Assembly: GCA_033816765.1 (NCBI GenBank)
Contig: CM066290.1
Location: 2,480,001 to 2,544,000 of the forward strand
Source: Nothopassalora personata
Taxonomy: Eukaryota; Ascomycota; Dothideomycetes; Mycosphaerellales; Mycosphaerellaceae
Length of the DNA: 64,000 nucleotides
Direction: 5' to 3'
Notes under the pieces: generated by a model
Told to the model about the DNA's origin: nothing
Seen by the model: only the letters and a program-made list of their open reading frames with translations
The model's database searches: none
Shown here: positions 9,302 to 21,600 of the stretch, one piece after another
Position numbering within the stretch: position 1 is the first letter of the stretch
Layout: each line of letters starts with the position of its first letter
Made by a program: the position numbers and the translations under genes

Positions 9302-9865
9302 TTACGAAGGAGACGGCTGAGCCACCGACGGCACCGTCTCGCCAGAAGGAGAAAGCCAGAAGTCGTCCGGAAGACCTTCGACAGCACTCCAGGTCCAAGG
9401 AGACAAGGACAGATTGGGAGCACTAGGATCCGCGTCTGCTACAGCGTACTCCTGCGCCCCTGGATCCTCGTCTAGCAACAACCGATCTTCCAACGAACGA
9501 CCCTCCGCAACCTTCTGATCAACCGCATCCAATTGCTTACGAAGGCGCATTTCCTTTGCATGCGCTTCCATTAAGGCATCCTACCTTTCACCAAGAATCC
9601 TCTTCGCGGCATCCAGTTCCTGCAACAATTTCTTCCGCTGAAGCGATAAGCGCTTCCACTCGCCCTCGGTTACCCTCGCATTGCAACTCTTCAGATTCCG
9701 CTGCCAGCACTCGGAACAGCGACCAGATGAGATGTGCACCTTGCACACACAGCCCTCCTTTTGACAAGAATCACACGGACGCATCGCGGTATCGCCGTTA
9801 CGAAAGATCTGCTGGGCTTTCTTCTTGCGGCGAGCGGTAGATTTGGATTGGGAGGAAAAAGACAT
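9302..9865 (-). CDS. Antisense ORF of the young chromovirus: Cys-cluster plus coiled-coil protein
   Basis: The minus-strand frame starts at ATG 9863-9865 (MSFSSQSKSTARRKKKAQQ) and ends at 9302. One in-frame TAG (9581-9583) separates a 94-residue N-terminal part from an 89-residue C-terminal part in the same frame. The N-terminal part has a basic leader, then CDSCQKEGCVC, GRCSECWQ and SC, a zinc-cluster-like Cys arrangement, then a WKRL... heptad-rich helix. The C-terminal part continues the coiled coil (KEMRLRKQLDAVDQKV) and ends in a Trp/Pro-rich acidic tail. Similar hypothetical proteins are often annotated next to fungal Ty3 elements (recalled, not searched). It begins 76 nt from the 3' LTR, which could promote it in the antisense direction. 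Its function is unknown; DNA or chromatin binding is a guess. Confidence 0.65.
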
Positions 9866-9928
9866 CGTTGCGAGACACGAAAAGGAAGTACAAACATGAC
9901 TTATGAAGCTCTGGGACAGAGCTAGGCT

Positions 9929-9941
9929 AAAAGGGGGATGG
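9929..9941 (+). promoter_or_regulatory. Polypurine tract for plus-strand priming
   Basis: AAAAGGGGGATGG directly abuts the 3' LTR, the expected place for the second-strand primer. A similar GGGAGGGGGATAG precedes the 3' LTR of the gag-only element at 47612. Confidence 0.75.
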
Positions 9942-10350
9942 TGTTACGGTTCTGATCTGGGGCTGAAGGAAGCTAACCAATCAGACCTCCACAATTGGTG
10001 GGCGCTTCCGCCCGAGAAGTGCTCTCTCACCCGCAGGAATAAAACCAAGGAACCGAGAGAGCAACTGAAGTGATCTCCTTGATCTCGTTGATCTCGGTGA
10101 TCTCGAGAGAGCATGGAGAGCATGGAGAGCACGGAGAGCAAACGCTCTATCTCCTTTGTATTTAGGAACGCTAGAAACCCTTATGGTTCTGATGCGTTCA
10201 ACTCATGTTACTATCTCACTGATTGGAATACAACTCTTATTCCTATCATTCATCTTCGCTCAGCTTGCTTCAGCCTCTCCAAAGAATAATACCGCCACGT
10301 GACTTGACTTATCTCTCTTTTGAGACTAGCCCTGGAACGAGACAATAACA
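9942..10350 (+). repeat. 3' LTR of the young chromovirus (409 bp)
   Basis: Identical by eye to 3285-3693, which implies recent insertion. It is followed by the AGAAG target duplication. Confidence 0.95.
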
Positions 10351-10408
10351 AGAAGGCCCTTATAGGGGGCCTATTAGTACTACTAATACTATTACTAGTA
10401 CTACTATA

Positions 10409-11337
10409 GATGTCTAGCGCGCTTAGCGTACTAGATACGCTAGCGAAGCGTAAGTTTAGCGTATTAGGGCCGTAGACCCCTAAGTTATTACTAGCTAAGC
10501 GTCTAGGTATAGATATTAAGATATACATACGGTATCTTCTATACTTCGTAATTAGTAAGTATTCGCTACGCTCTTCGCTTACGATATACTTACTAATAGC
10601 GTAGTAGATAAGTAGGATACGTATAATAGTATTACTATCGGCGAGTTACTTAAGAAGTATAGGCGCTATAGGGATAATAGGTACCTATACGTTAGTAATA
10701 CTAGCGTCGCTATCGCGTAGATAGTAGCTCGCCTACGTACTGCCCGCGCCTAGCGCGAGAAGCTTATCTAGGGAATTAGTAACCCTATTACTAAGTAGGA
10801 GTAGGATACTTTAGACTAGTAGTATAAGCTCTACGCCTAGCTAGGCGAGTAGATCTTAGAGGTAAGTACTACGCCTCGCTAGCGCTCCCTACGCTCGCCG
10901 CGTACGGCGTACTATCGCTCCCTATATAAATCGGCTAACCTCCTCCTAGGCTAAGAGGTAGTTTAGTACCTATAAGAATAAGCGCCTAGGCGATACCCGC
11001 GTACGGTTCGCCGGCGCCTCCGCTACTACTACCCCCTCCTCCGCCGCCGCTACTACGTCCGTAGTTCTATAGTAAGAGTAGAATAGGGCCCTTAATAGGC
11101 TCTTTAAGCTCGGCCGTACTATAAGTAATACGCGTATCGTATACGTGTCCTATACTAACCGTAGTTATAGTTACTATAGGCTAGAAACATCGATACTACT
11201 ATAGCCGATAGGGCCTTCCTACTACTAGCCCTATAGGGCGAGTATAATAAGGAGGATAATAAGGACGATAATAACGAGTAATTGCGCGCTTTATGTATAT
11301 TAGCCGCCTACTACGCGCCTATCTCCTATCTACGTAG
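10409..11337 (+). pseudogene. R1 antisense ORF (opposite to R1 gag-pol), RIPed
   Basis: R1 runs on the minus strand, but this frame runs on the plus strand from ATG 10409 (MSSALSVLDTLAKRKF) to a TAG at 11335-11337 (..RLLRAYLLST). The segment IYIRYLLYFV and, one frame over, SITIGELLKKYRRYR match the F-family antisense product (IYIRCLLYFV, SITTGELLKKYGRYR). The stops are mostly TAG, and at least one frame change is present. The family is unknown. It lies between the R1 chromodomain end and the 3' LTR. Confidence 0.65.
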
Positions 11338-11599
11338 CGCCGTTATACGCCTATAAAAGTTTATTTTAAATAAATAATCTTCTCTCTACTCTTCTCTCTC
11401 CTTACCTCCCTCTCTAATATTATTACTATTAGGGGTGTTTACTTAACTAAGTAAGCGAGCCTTTTAATCCGATAGAGTATACTAAGAGTTAGTATCTTAT
11501 ATATAGGTTATAGCTAATATTACTATCGGGGGTAGAGGCTACTATTAATATAGATACTGTCGGATAGGCCTCCCCCCGTATTATTAGTAAAAAGAGGAG

Positions 11600-13868
11600 G
11601 TTATGTCTAAAGGGTAAGGTCCTTATATCCGGCTACCGAAGGATTAAGGCCTAAATGTATAACCTATACCCTTACTTCGGCGCCTCGTACGGCCTTCGTA
11701 GACACCTTATATTTAACTACTATACGCGTAGCCTTCGCGGATCCTTCCGCTAGCTTATACCGTCTTCGCTAACGCCTTATATTTAGCTACTATACGCGTA
11801 GTATTCGCGAGTCCTTATACTAGCTCCTAGCTATTATATTCCTCTAGCTAGCCCTTCTATCGTACTAGGTACTATACCTTACCCCTGTACTTACGCTTTC
11901 CTAGTACTACCTCTACTTTATATTCCCCGTCCTTATTAGCGAGGGGTATAGTACCTCTATCCTTCTCGCTACCCGGGTACGGCTCGAGGAGGGATATATA
12001 GAATATATTATAGATTCTTAAGTCGGCTAGTAGTACTAGGCGGTACGCCTACGAACTAATAGCGTCGATAATACGGTACGGTCTAATAAACTTCGGACCT
12101 ATCTTCTTCTTCGGTAATACTAACCTTAGGTTCTTCGGTAATACTAACCTTAGGTTCTTTATAGATAATAAGACTATATCACCTACGCGATAGCTCTTAG
12201 CCTTATAAGTCTTATTATAGTAGCGAGTCTAGTCGGCTACTACAATCTCCTAACGCTTCGTAAGCGTAGCGCGCATTTCTCGTATGCTATTAATAAAGTC
12301 TACCGCTACTAGTACCTCCCCTTCCCGGATCTCGCCCCGAGATCCTATAGGTATTAGAGTAATCTTAGGTCTCTGTTAAACAGGTACGAGTTGCGCAGCC
12401 ACTGGAAGATGGAATCTTGCCTTAGGACGAAGAAGGACCCAATGGGATAGCGTGTCTCTATGAACAAGTATCGCGGATGTGGATGTAAAGGATAAGAGGC
12501 AGACTCATCTGTTCGGATGAGTCTTATACCCCTGATCCAGCCATGTCACCCAGCCACGTAATCCTGTTGCGGGGCAACCACATGTCGGGGTCCGGTAGAC
12601 CCCAACCTCTTTAACCCGATGACCTGCATATTCTCAACAGTCTCTAACTATACGCTATCTCGAACAGGCTTATACGTAGCGTAGGGTAGACGCTATTATT
12701 ATATACGAATTTAGTAATAGCTAGCTACTTAGCCTACTCTATTTAGTTCTCGCTATAGTAATAACGAAGGTACTATTCTAAGGTTTAGTTTACCCTCTTA
12801 GTCTAACTATTAGTCTAAGGGTAAAAAGCTATAGATAGCTTACACTTTACCTACGCCTCGAAGTAGAAGTTACTCTAGAACTTACTCGTAAATACTAACC
12901 CGCGGTTACTTACTATACCCGCTAGGATACTATAATACCATACGACTTCGTCTCGTAAGATCCTCGTAAGCTCCGCGGCTATATATATCTTAGTTATAGG
13001 AATGTATAAGTTTATTTTAGAGTAGGGGTTAACGATTACTAGGATCGTATTATATACGTATTCTCCTCGCTTACTTAGCGGCAGGTCCGTAATAAAATCT
13101 ATAGTAATTTCCGACCGTCTAGCCTAGGTAGTAGCTATAGCTCGCCGTAGGGTCGATAGCGCCTCGCCTTTGAGGTCTAATACGCTCTATAGTTTCTAAT
13201 ATACTCCCTTATATCCTTACTAAGTAATTCTTACTAGTAATAACGTCGTAGTAGCTCTTTAGTCTTTACCTTACTAAAGTGCCCTACTAGTAGGTCGTTA
13301 TAATATATATAGAGTAGCTATACTCTTACTATATAATCCTCGGGTACTATAATCGCGTTGCTAGAATAGACTAACCCGTCTTTTATATACTAGTCCTTAG
13401 CGTCCCCTTTACTAGGCGCCTACGATAAGTATACGACGTACCTATTAGCTCTCCCCTATACGATTTTTATTAGTAGTATAAGTAGTTTACCTAGGCCGCC
13501 TTATATTATTATAGCGTATACTCTCGCTAGTAGCGATTAGGTTCCCTACGGCTCGTAGACTCCTACTACCGTTATCGTCGCCTTATCCTATATCTCCTTA
13601 TAGGTAGCGGTTACGAGCCTTACTATAGGCTCGTCCTCTCTTAATAGAGATTCCTTCTAGAAAGATAGCTTACTTTATAGCGTAGGAACTAAGTTCGACG
13701 TCTACTACGCTACGCGTACGTAGTTACTACGTCGCGATAGTATATCGGCTAGGTTACTCTTCCCCGGCCTATACTCTACTACGAAGTTAAAAGATTATAG
13801 AAACGTCGCCTATCGAGCTTACCTCCTATTTAGCTACTTTACTATTATAAAACCCTATAGATTCGTAT
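11600..13868 (-). pseudogene. R1 pol 3' part: RNase H end, integrase, chromodomain (RIPed)
   Basis: The minus strand aligns segment by segment with F pol on the plus strand. The chromodomain is near 11700-11960, the integrase region follows to about 13300, and the RNase H end lies at 13800-13868. It is broken by many RIP-type stops and interrupted by a solo LTR at 12374-12639. At 13868 it is cut by F, and the frame resumes at 44793. Boundaries are approximate. Confidence 0.75.
12374..12639. mobile_element. Solo LTR (266 bp), not RIPed
   Basis: TGTTAAACAGG...TTCTCAACA has TG..CA ends and is flanked by GTCTC on both sides (12369-12373 and 12640-12644). R2 has the empty site (TTAGGTCTCTAAC) at about 22491-22503. 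CA and TG content is normal. It contains a perfect 9-bp hairpin, AGACTCATC/GATGAGTCT (12501-12524), and a GGGGTC/GACCCC stem near 12577-12593. No internal region of this family occurs in the window. Confidence 0.85.
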
Positions 13869-14064
13869 TATAAGGGGCAGCCTAGTAGCTAACCCTTACA
13901 TGTAGCCTTATATGTAACATACGGTCGCGACCGGCTACTAAGCCGCACGTAACACGTATACGTACACCTTACGACGCGCGATACGTCTTAAACAAAAGGC
14001 AAGAATTAGTTTATCTACAACTAGTAGGTCGTAGGCGTGCTATACATTACGACATCCCTAAACA
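13869..14064 (+). repeat. F 5' LTR (196 bp)
   Basis: TATAAGGGGCAGCC...CATCCCTAAACA, with the first TATA a RIPed TGTA. It matches the LTRs at 20272 and 44597. Confidence 0.85.
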
Positions 14065-14099
14065 GTTCTAATTCTTCTCTTCGTTATAATCTATACACG

Positions 14100-17000
14100 C
14101 TATAGAGTCCAAACGCGACGATAGTAGCGCTACGCCTACGGCTCCCCTAAGCCCTAGGGCCTAGCAATAAGCGAGGCGTGCAGCCTTAGTCGTAAGGAGG
14201 GATGCCCTTCGGGCAGAGGTTAAGGAGAAGGAGATATAGAGGGAGATTAAACAGTTAGAGATCTTACGGGACGCAAGCGTGCCGCCGGCGGACCCTTAGG
14301 GCAAATCCGGCGGAGAACTATCCCCTACTCCCCCTCTCCCTCCTCTATCTATAGTAACTAACGATAATATCGCAGCTCGAGGCGCGGTCGCATCGCATGC
14401 AACACGTTTACGTCTTAAAGAACCTACGCCTTTTAGAGGGGACTCGATTAAGAAAGCACGGGTATTCCTAAGGGAGCTCTCTCTTATCTTTACCCTCTTA
14501 GGCGGTACGTATGCGACGAACGAGTTAAAGGTCCTATATAGGGTTATGTACCTAAGCGGAGAGGTAAGTAAGCGATAGTACGCTAACTATAGCGTCCTTA
14601 ACCTTAAAGGGTATATATACTAGGACTTTAAGGAGTTCTATCGAGACGTATACGGTAACCCTATAAACCGCGTACTTAACGTAATTTTAGAGTATAAGGC
14701 GGTAAAATAGAAGGATAACTAGATAGTACGTTAGTTTACGACTAAGCTAGATGTTATAGAGGATTAGTTAGGGGACTATACGGAGGCGTAACGCGTGCGA
14801 CACATACTCGCTAAGCTTACGCCTAGCCTACGGTCCGTAATCGTTAAGTTTTATAACATCCTAATAACTAGAGAGGAACTAGTAATCCTAGCTTCGCGTA
14901 TTAAAAGCACGGAGCGTAGTAGCGGAGGGCACGACCGCGGGTAGTATAGTCGCCGTAGGCGAGAGACTAAGGGCGACTAAGGGCGAAGCGATCGTAGCTC
15001 GAAGTAGTAGAAGTATAGTTAGGCGTCGCGCGACCTAGGTACGAGTTACTAGCGGGACGCCGGCGGATCGTCTATAACCTTCGATAGGACTAAAGCGGAG
15101 TGCTATAGATGCTATAAGAAGGGTTACATTAAGACGGATTACCCGAATAGGCACCTATGGAAGGACCGTAACGCGTAAGCGGTTCGTAGGGTAGACGCTA
15201 CGAAGGCTCTAACTAAGAAGGGTAGCGACTAGGGAAAAGGTAGAGGACTAGAAGTAGGTCGCTCCTAAGTCCGAGTTTTCCTAAAGTCGACCCTTTAAGG
15301 CGAGTAGATGTATGTCTAGCGCGTCACTTACTAGGCGTAGTCGAGACTCGTAAGGGCTTTCGCGAGGCTACGTTTCTCCTAGATAACTATACGGATCTTA
15401 GCCTAGTGTCGTATAAGTATATACTCCGACATTAAATGTAACCTATTAATAGGGTAAGGCTACCAAAGTTAGAGTCGTATACGTATAACCTAGGGTATTG
15501 CTACGGCGCCTTTACGGTTCGGCTACGACTCGCTAATAACGCGGGAGTAGAGCGCGTAAGTAACGCTATCTACTACGCGGTACCTATAGGTAGGCTATTA
15601 GTAATTTTAGGTAGACCCTAGAGGCATCGTAATCGGATAGTAAAGGCCGATAAGGATAACTAGTAGTACTATAGTGTAGAGACGCCTACGATTTAGTAGC
15701 GTAACGCACGCGAGTTCCTTAAGGATCTCGAGAGCTTAAAGTAGGTTTATACGATAAGTATTCGGGCTATTGCTATAGTAGTACCCGAAGGAGAGGGCCC
15801 CTCGTAGCCTAAAGAATTTGTAGACTTCCGAGATGTATACGCACCTAATAAGTAGGCGAAGCGTAAGATACCCGACGGAGTTAAGCATACGATTAATCTC
15901 GTTAAAGGAAAGAAACCCCCTTTTAAGCCGCTATACTACTAGTCCTTAACTAAGCTAGAGGCCTTAAAGGAGTACCTTACGTAAGTAATAGAGAAGGGGT
16001 GGATTAGGTGATCCGTAAGCGAGGCGGGTACGCCTATCCTATTCGTGCTAAAGAAGAATGGTACTCTTAGGCTCTATGTAGATTATAGAGGCCTAAATAA
16101 GATTATAGTAAAGAACCGGTACCTACTACCCCTAATTAGCGAGACGCTAGATAGGCTGTTAGGTTCTAGGTTCTTTACTATAATCGATTTGAAGGACGCC
16201 TACTATCGTATCCCTATTAAGCGAGGCGATAAGTGGAAGACTACGTTTCGCACGCGATACGGATACTACGAGTACCTAGTAATACCGTTCGGGTTAACTA
16301 ACGCACTAGTAACCTTCTAAGGGTATATTAATAAGGCGCTAACCGGCTTAGTTAACGACATTTACGTAGTCTACCTAGATAATATCCTTATCTATAGCGA
16401 GACGCGTAAGGTATACGTACGAGCCGTACGCGAAGTGCTTACGAGGCTACGGAAGTTTACTCTATTCGTAAACCCTAAGAAGTGTTACTTCTTCTAGGAG
16501 AGTATAGAGTTCCTTAGGTTTATCGTAAGCGCCGTAGGCGTATCGATAGATAGGAGTAGGGTAGCCGCTATCGAGGAATAGTCTATACCTACGACCTTTT
16601 ATAAGGTCTAGTCCTTCCTTAGGTTTTACAACTTCTACCGGCGTTTTGTAGAAGGATACTTAAGGGTCTATAAGCCCCTAACGGACCTACTAAAGGGATC
16701 TAAGGACGGTAAGAAGTAGGGCCCTCTTACGTAGACCTTAAGCGAAGAGTAGGCGTTTCGATAGCTTAAGGCCGGGTTCTTAGGTGCACTAATACTTAGG
16801 CACTTCGATCCTACGCTACGCACGCGAGTCGAGACGGATGCCTTAGGTTTCGCGATCGTAGGTATTATATCCTAATTGTTTAGTGCTAAGTAGCATCCTA
16901 TCGCGTTCTATTTACGTAAGATAATACTAGCTAAGTACAACTACGAGACGTACGATTAGGAGCTACTTATAGTAGTTAAGGCTTTTAAGCATTAGAGGCT

Positions 17001-18891
17001 ATACTTAGAGGGCGCTACGTATACGGTACGAGTGCTAGTCGACTCCGCTAACCTATAGGGCTTTATAATAGTAAAGTAGCTAAATGGGCGGTAAGCTCGA
17101 TAGGCTACGCTCCTATAGTCTTTTAATTTTATAGTAGAGCATCGGCCGGGTAAGACTAACCCCGCCGACGCGCCTTCGAGACGTAGTAACTACGTAGCTA
17201 TAACGTAATAAACTTCGAACTTACTACCTACCTTATAAAGTAAGCTGTCTTTCTAGAAGGAGTCACTAGAAGGAATAAGCGAGCCGACGATAAAGCGCGT
17301 ACTTACTACCTACGAGGCGATATAGGGCGACATAGGCGCGGTAATAGCAGTACGGAGAGGTAACCTTCCCTATTAAAATAAGCCGTCGTTACTAGTAGTA
17401 GTATACGCTATAGTAATATAGGGTTAAGCTTATAGCTCGACGGGTAAGTTAATCCTACTCTTAATAAAGATCGCGTAGTAGTAAGACGACTAGTGTATCG
17501 TATACTTAGCGTAGGCGCTAAGCGCGAGGGACGCTAAGGGATAGTATATAAAGGATAACCTTATATACTATAGAGACGCGATCGTAGTACCTAGGGATCA
17601 CGTAATTAGGTCGTATCTAATTCGTATACACTACGACGACGTCCTCGCGGGTTACTTTAGAAGGACTAAGACTAAAGAGCTGTTACGACGTAATTATTAG
17701 TAGGACTTACTTAGCACGGACGTAAAGCAATACGTCTAAGCCTATAGAACCTACTAGGGTTCGAAGGCTAAACGCTATCGACCCTATAGAAGGCTATAAC
17801 CGCTTCCTAGACCGGAGCGGCCGTAGTAGGAAATTACTATAGATTTCATTACGGACCTACCTCTAAGTACGCGAGCCGGTTACGTGTATAATGCGATCCT
17901 AGTAATAGTCGATCGCTACTTAAAAATAAGCTTATACATCCCAACGATAAAGACTTACATAGCCGTAGAGCTTACGAGGCTCCTACGAGACGAAGTCGTA
18001 CGACACTATAGTATCCCGTTAGGCATAGTAAGCGACCGAGGTCCGGTCTTTACTAGTTAGTTTTAGAGTGACTTCTACTTCGAGGCGCGTATAAAGCGTA
18101 AGCTATCTACGGCCTTTTACCCTTAGACTAACGGCTAAACTAAGAGGGTAAACTAAACCCTCGAATAATATCTTCGTTATTACTATAGTAACAATTAAAC
18201 TAAGTGGGCTAAGTAGCTTACAGTTACTAAATTCGTAGCTAATAATAGCATCTACCTAATACTACGGATAAGTCCGTTCGAGATAGTGCACGGATAGCGA
18301 CCTAGGATTACCCCTATACTAACTAGATCTCGAGACGAGACCTAGGGAGGGGAAGTACTAGTAGCGGTAATAGCTACGAGCCGTATGCGAAAACTACGCG
18401 CTATACTCGAGGAGCGATAGAAGGCTATAGTAGAAAGCTAGGCTCGCTACTATAATAAGACCTACTAAGCTAAGACCTACCGCGTAGGTAACTTAGTCCT
18501 ATTATTAACGAAGAACCTTAAGTTAGCAGTACTAAAGAAGAAGATAGGTCTAAAGTTCATCGGCCTATACCGTATTACGGACGCTATCGGTTCGTAGGCG
18601 TACCGCCTAGCGCTACTAGCCGACTTAAGGCTCTATAACGTCTTCTATATCTCTCTCCTCGAGCCGTATATCGGTAGCGATAAGGATGGACCCGTACCCC
18701 CTCTAGCTAATAAGGACGGAGAGTATAAGGTAGAGGTAGTACTAGATAGGCGTAAGCGTAAGGGTAAGCTATAGTATCTAGTCTAGTAGAAGGACTAGCT
18801 AGAGGAGTATAATAGCTAGGAACCGGCGGAGGGCCTCGCGAATGCGGATCGTATAGTAGCCGACTATAAGGCGTTAAGGAGAAGTAAATAA
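14100..18891 (+). pseudogene. F gag-pol, RIPed: Gag, protease, RT, RNase H, integrase, chromodomain
   Basis: The plus-strand frame is interrupted by many TAG/TAA codons. Gag occupies about 14150-15250, with a decayed zinc knuckle at about 15099-15140 (CYRCYKKGY, Cys and His replaced by Tyr as expected from G-to-A). The RT core at 16045-16320 is still open for 91 codons ([31 protein letters not shown]). RNase H is near 16830, the integrase core near 17840-18150, and the chromodomain near 18725-18880. The stop is TAA at 18889-18891. The antisense ORF ends 87 nt further on. It is inactive. Confidence 0.85.
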
Positions 18892-18978
18892 GACTAGTAT
18901 AGGAGTACTAGATCATAAATAAAACTTTTCTTAACTATAAACAAAATAAAAGCTAAAGAGTAGCGCGCCTACTAAGGG

Positions 18979-19968
18979 CTACGTAGAGTAGTAGTAGGCG
19001 AGGAGCCCGCGAGTAGCGTGTAAGGCGAGCGCCTTAGTTGTCGTCGCGTAGTAACTTAGGTAGGAATGCCTAGTCGGCGGTAGTAGTATTAATGTTCTAC
19101 GCCTATAGGAACTAGGACTACGGTTAGTAGGGTACACGTATACGAGGAACATGCGACTTACGGCGCGGCCGAGTTTGAACAGCCTATTAAGGGCGCGGTT
19201 CTACTCCTACTAGAGCGCGAGGGCTACGGCGGCGGGGGCGGCGGTAGTAGTAGCGGCGGTAGGGGCACGTATACGGGTCTCCCCGGTACGCTTATGCTTA
19301 TAGGTATTAAACTACCTAATAGCCTATAGAAAGGGTTAGCCGAAGTATAGGAAACGTACTAGAGCCCCCCCCCGCGAGTAGTAGTCGACTCGTAGGAGCG
19401 AAGTAGCGACTTACCTCCGTAATGTCGTTGCCTAGCTAGGTATATAGGCGGATCTACTCTACTAGCTCCTACTACTAGAGGTCTATAGGCGCCTAGCCTA
19501 TTATAGCCGTAAGGAAGTCGCGCTAGGAGCGCGCGGCACGTAGGCGGCTTACTAGCGAGGCGATAGCGTAGCTAGTGTTAGGCTCGCACTTGTGTCTATT
19601 ACGCCTATAGCGGCCGTACTTCTTTAGGAGCTCGCCGGTAGTAATATTATTATAGTTATCGGCTTCGTCTAGTAAGTAGTTAGTATATAAATCGTAGGCG
19701 GCGCGCGTAGAGACTTACCCTTAACGAAGTATAGGAGGTACCGTATATACATATTAATCCTCTACGAGAGCTTAGTAGCGGGCGAGGGCGTTAGTAGCTA
19801 CGAGGGGGATACTAGTCGCTTAGGACTACTAGGCGTTCTAGGTACGTCGCGTACTAGAGCCGCCTAGCGGCGCTCGTCTTCTAAGGTACTAGTAGTACTA
19901 TCGCTACTAATACTACGAAAGGAGGCGGAGCGGCTAGAGGATAGAGGCGAAGAGGGCCCGTTAGACAT
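18979..19968 (-). pseudogene. F antisense ORF, copy 1 (RIPed)
   Basis: The minus strand starts at ATG 19966-19968 (MSNGPSSPLSSSR-like Ser-rich leader) and runs about 330 codons to a TAG at 18979-18981, broken mainly by TAG codons. The middle holds INIYIR..LYFVKGK and GELLKKYGRYRRN. The end is YYYST. It converges on pol with an 87-nt gap. It is not related by eye to the antisense ORF of the young element. A C9 run near 19365-19373 (C13 in copy 2) may have shifted the frame. Confidence 0.65.
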
Positions 19969-20271
19969 AATAATAATAATAATACTAGCGAGGCGCTTAC
20001 GGTAAGGGTACGACGCGGGTACGTAGTAGTAGTATAACGAAGGTAGTACGCTAGGGGACGTACTAGGAGAATAGGCTAGGTTAGGCTAGAGTTTTATGCC
20101 CCTAACTAGCTACTTTGGTATAGTAACTAAGCCTTACTTACCTATACCTACATAACGACACGCACGTAACCCGTATATAGGCCGTATAGTAACTATAGTT
20201 CTAAAAGTACGTAGGAACCTCTACGTAGTAACTAGCGAGCTAAGGACAGCTCGTACGGGAGGGGAGGCAAT

Positions 20272-20467
20272 TATAAGGGGTAGCCTAGTAGCTAACCCTT
20301 ATATATAGCCTTACATGTAATATGCGGTCGTGACCGGCTACTAAGCCGTACGTAATACGTATACGTACACCTTACGACGCGCGATGCGTCTTAAATAAAA
20401 GGTAAGAATTAGTTCATCTACGACTAGTAGGTCGTAGGCGTACTATATATTACGACATCCCTTAATA
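20272..20467 (+). repeat. Internal F-type LTR (196 bp)
   Basis: Same length and ends as the other F LTRs (TATAAGGGG...CCCTTAATA). It is followed directly by R2 sequence starting CGTAC, which is the target-site motif (CGTA) of this family. Confidence 0.85.
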
Positions 20468-20639
20468 CGTACTATACCCGCACTACTAGCGATCTACTAG
20501 CTCCTCGCTAGCGACTAACTAGCGACCCGCTAGTACTACTATAGCTTTAGAGGAAGCTATCTAAGACTAGCTCCGCTAGGAGGCCCTTATATGGGGCCTA
20601 TTAGTACTACTAATACTATTACTAGTACTACGAGTATAG

Positions 20640-21600
20640 ATGTCTAGCGCGCTCGGCGCACTAGATACGCTAGCGAAGCGTAAGTTTAGGGTACTAGGGC
20701 CGTAGACCCCTAAGTCCTTACTAGCTAGGCGCCTAGGTACCGACATTAAGATATGTATACGTTATCTACTATACTTCGTAGCTAGTAAGTATTTGCTACG
20801 CTCTTCGCTTACGATACGCTTACTAATAGTATAGTAGACGAGTAGGATACGTATAATAGTATTACTACCGGCGAGTTACTTAAGAAGTGTAGGCGCTATA
20901 GAGACATTAGGTACCCCTACGTTAGTAACACTAGCGTCGCTATTGCGTAGCTAGTAGCTCGCCTACGCGCCGCTCGCGCCTAGCGCGATAAGCTTATCTA
21001 GGGGCTTAGTAACCCTATTACTAAATAAGAGTAGGATGCTCTAGACTAGTAGTACGAGCTCTATACCTACCTAGGCGAGTAGATTATAGAGGTAAGTACT
21101 ATGCCTCGCTAGCGCTCCCTACGCTCGCCGTATACGGCGTACTATCGCTTCCTATATAAATCGGCTAACCTCCTCCTAGGCTAAGAGGTAGTTCTCTACC
21201 TATAAGAATAAGCGTATAGGCGATACTCGCGTACGCTTCGCCGGCGCCTCTACTACTACTACCCCCTCCTCCGCCGCCGCTACCACGTCCGTAGTTCTAT
21301 AGTAAGAGTAGAATAGGGCCCTTAATAGGCTCTTCGAGCTCGGCCGTACTATAAGTAACATACGTGTCGCATACGTATCCTATACTAACCGTAGTTATAG
21401 TTCCTATAGGCTAGGAACATCGATACTACTACGGCTAATAGGGCCTTCTTACTACTAGCCCTACGGGGCGAGTATAATAAGGAGGACGATAAGGAGGATA
21501 ATAACGAGTAATCGCGCGCCCCGCGTATATTAGCCGCCTACTACGCGCCTATGTTCTATCTACGTGGCGCCGTAGTACGCCTATAAAAGTTTATTTTTAA
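20640..21600 (+). pseudogene. R2 antisense ORF (RIPed)
   Basis: It aligns with the R1 antisense ORF from ATG 20640 on. The R1 terminal TAG is TGG here (about 21563-21573), so the original end is uncertain. Stops are mainly TAG. Confidence 0.6.

Larger units (their letters stand above)
3285..10350 (+). mobile_element. Young, essentially intact Ty3/gypsy chromovirus
   Basis: Two 409-bp LTRs (3285-3693 and 9942-10350), identical by eye, bracket gag, pol with a C-terminal chromodomain, and an antisense ORF. The target duplication AGAAG is perfect (3280-3284 and 10351-10355). The unoccupied site is preserved in the related R2 copy near 20571-20592 (GCTCCGCTAGG then AGGCCC). Base composition is normal and the two long ORFs are unbroken, in sharp contrast to the RIPed DNA on both sides, so insertion came after the flanks were mutated. 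Confidence 0.95.
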
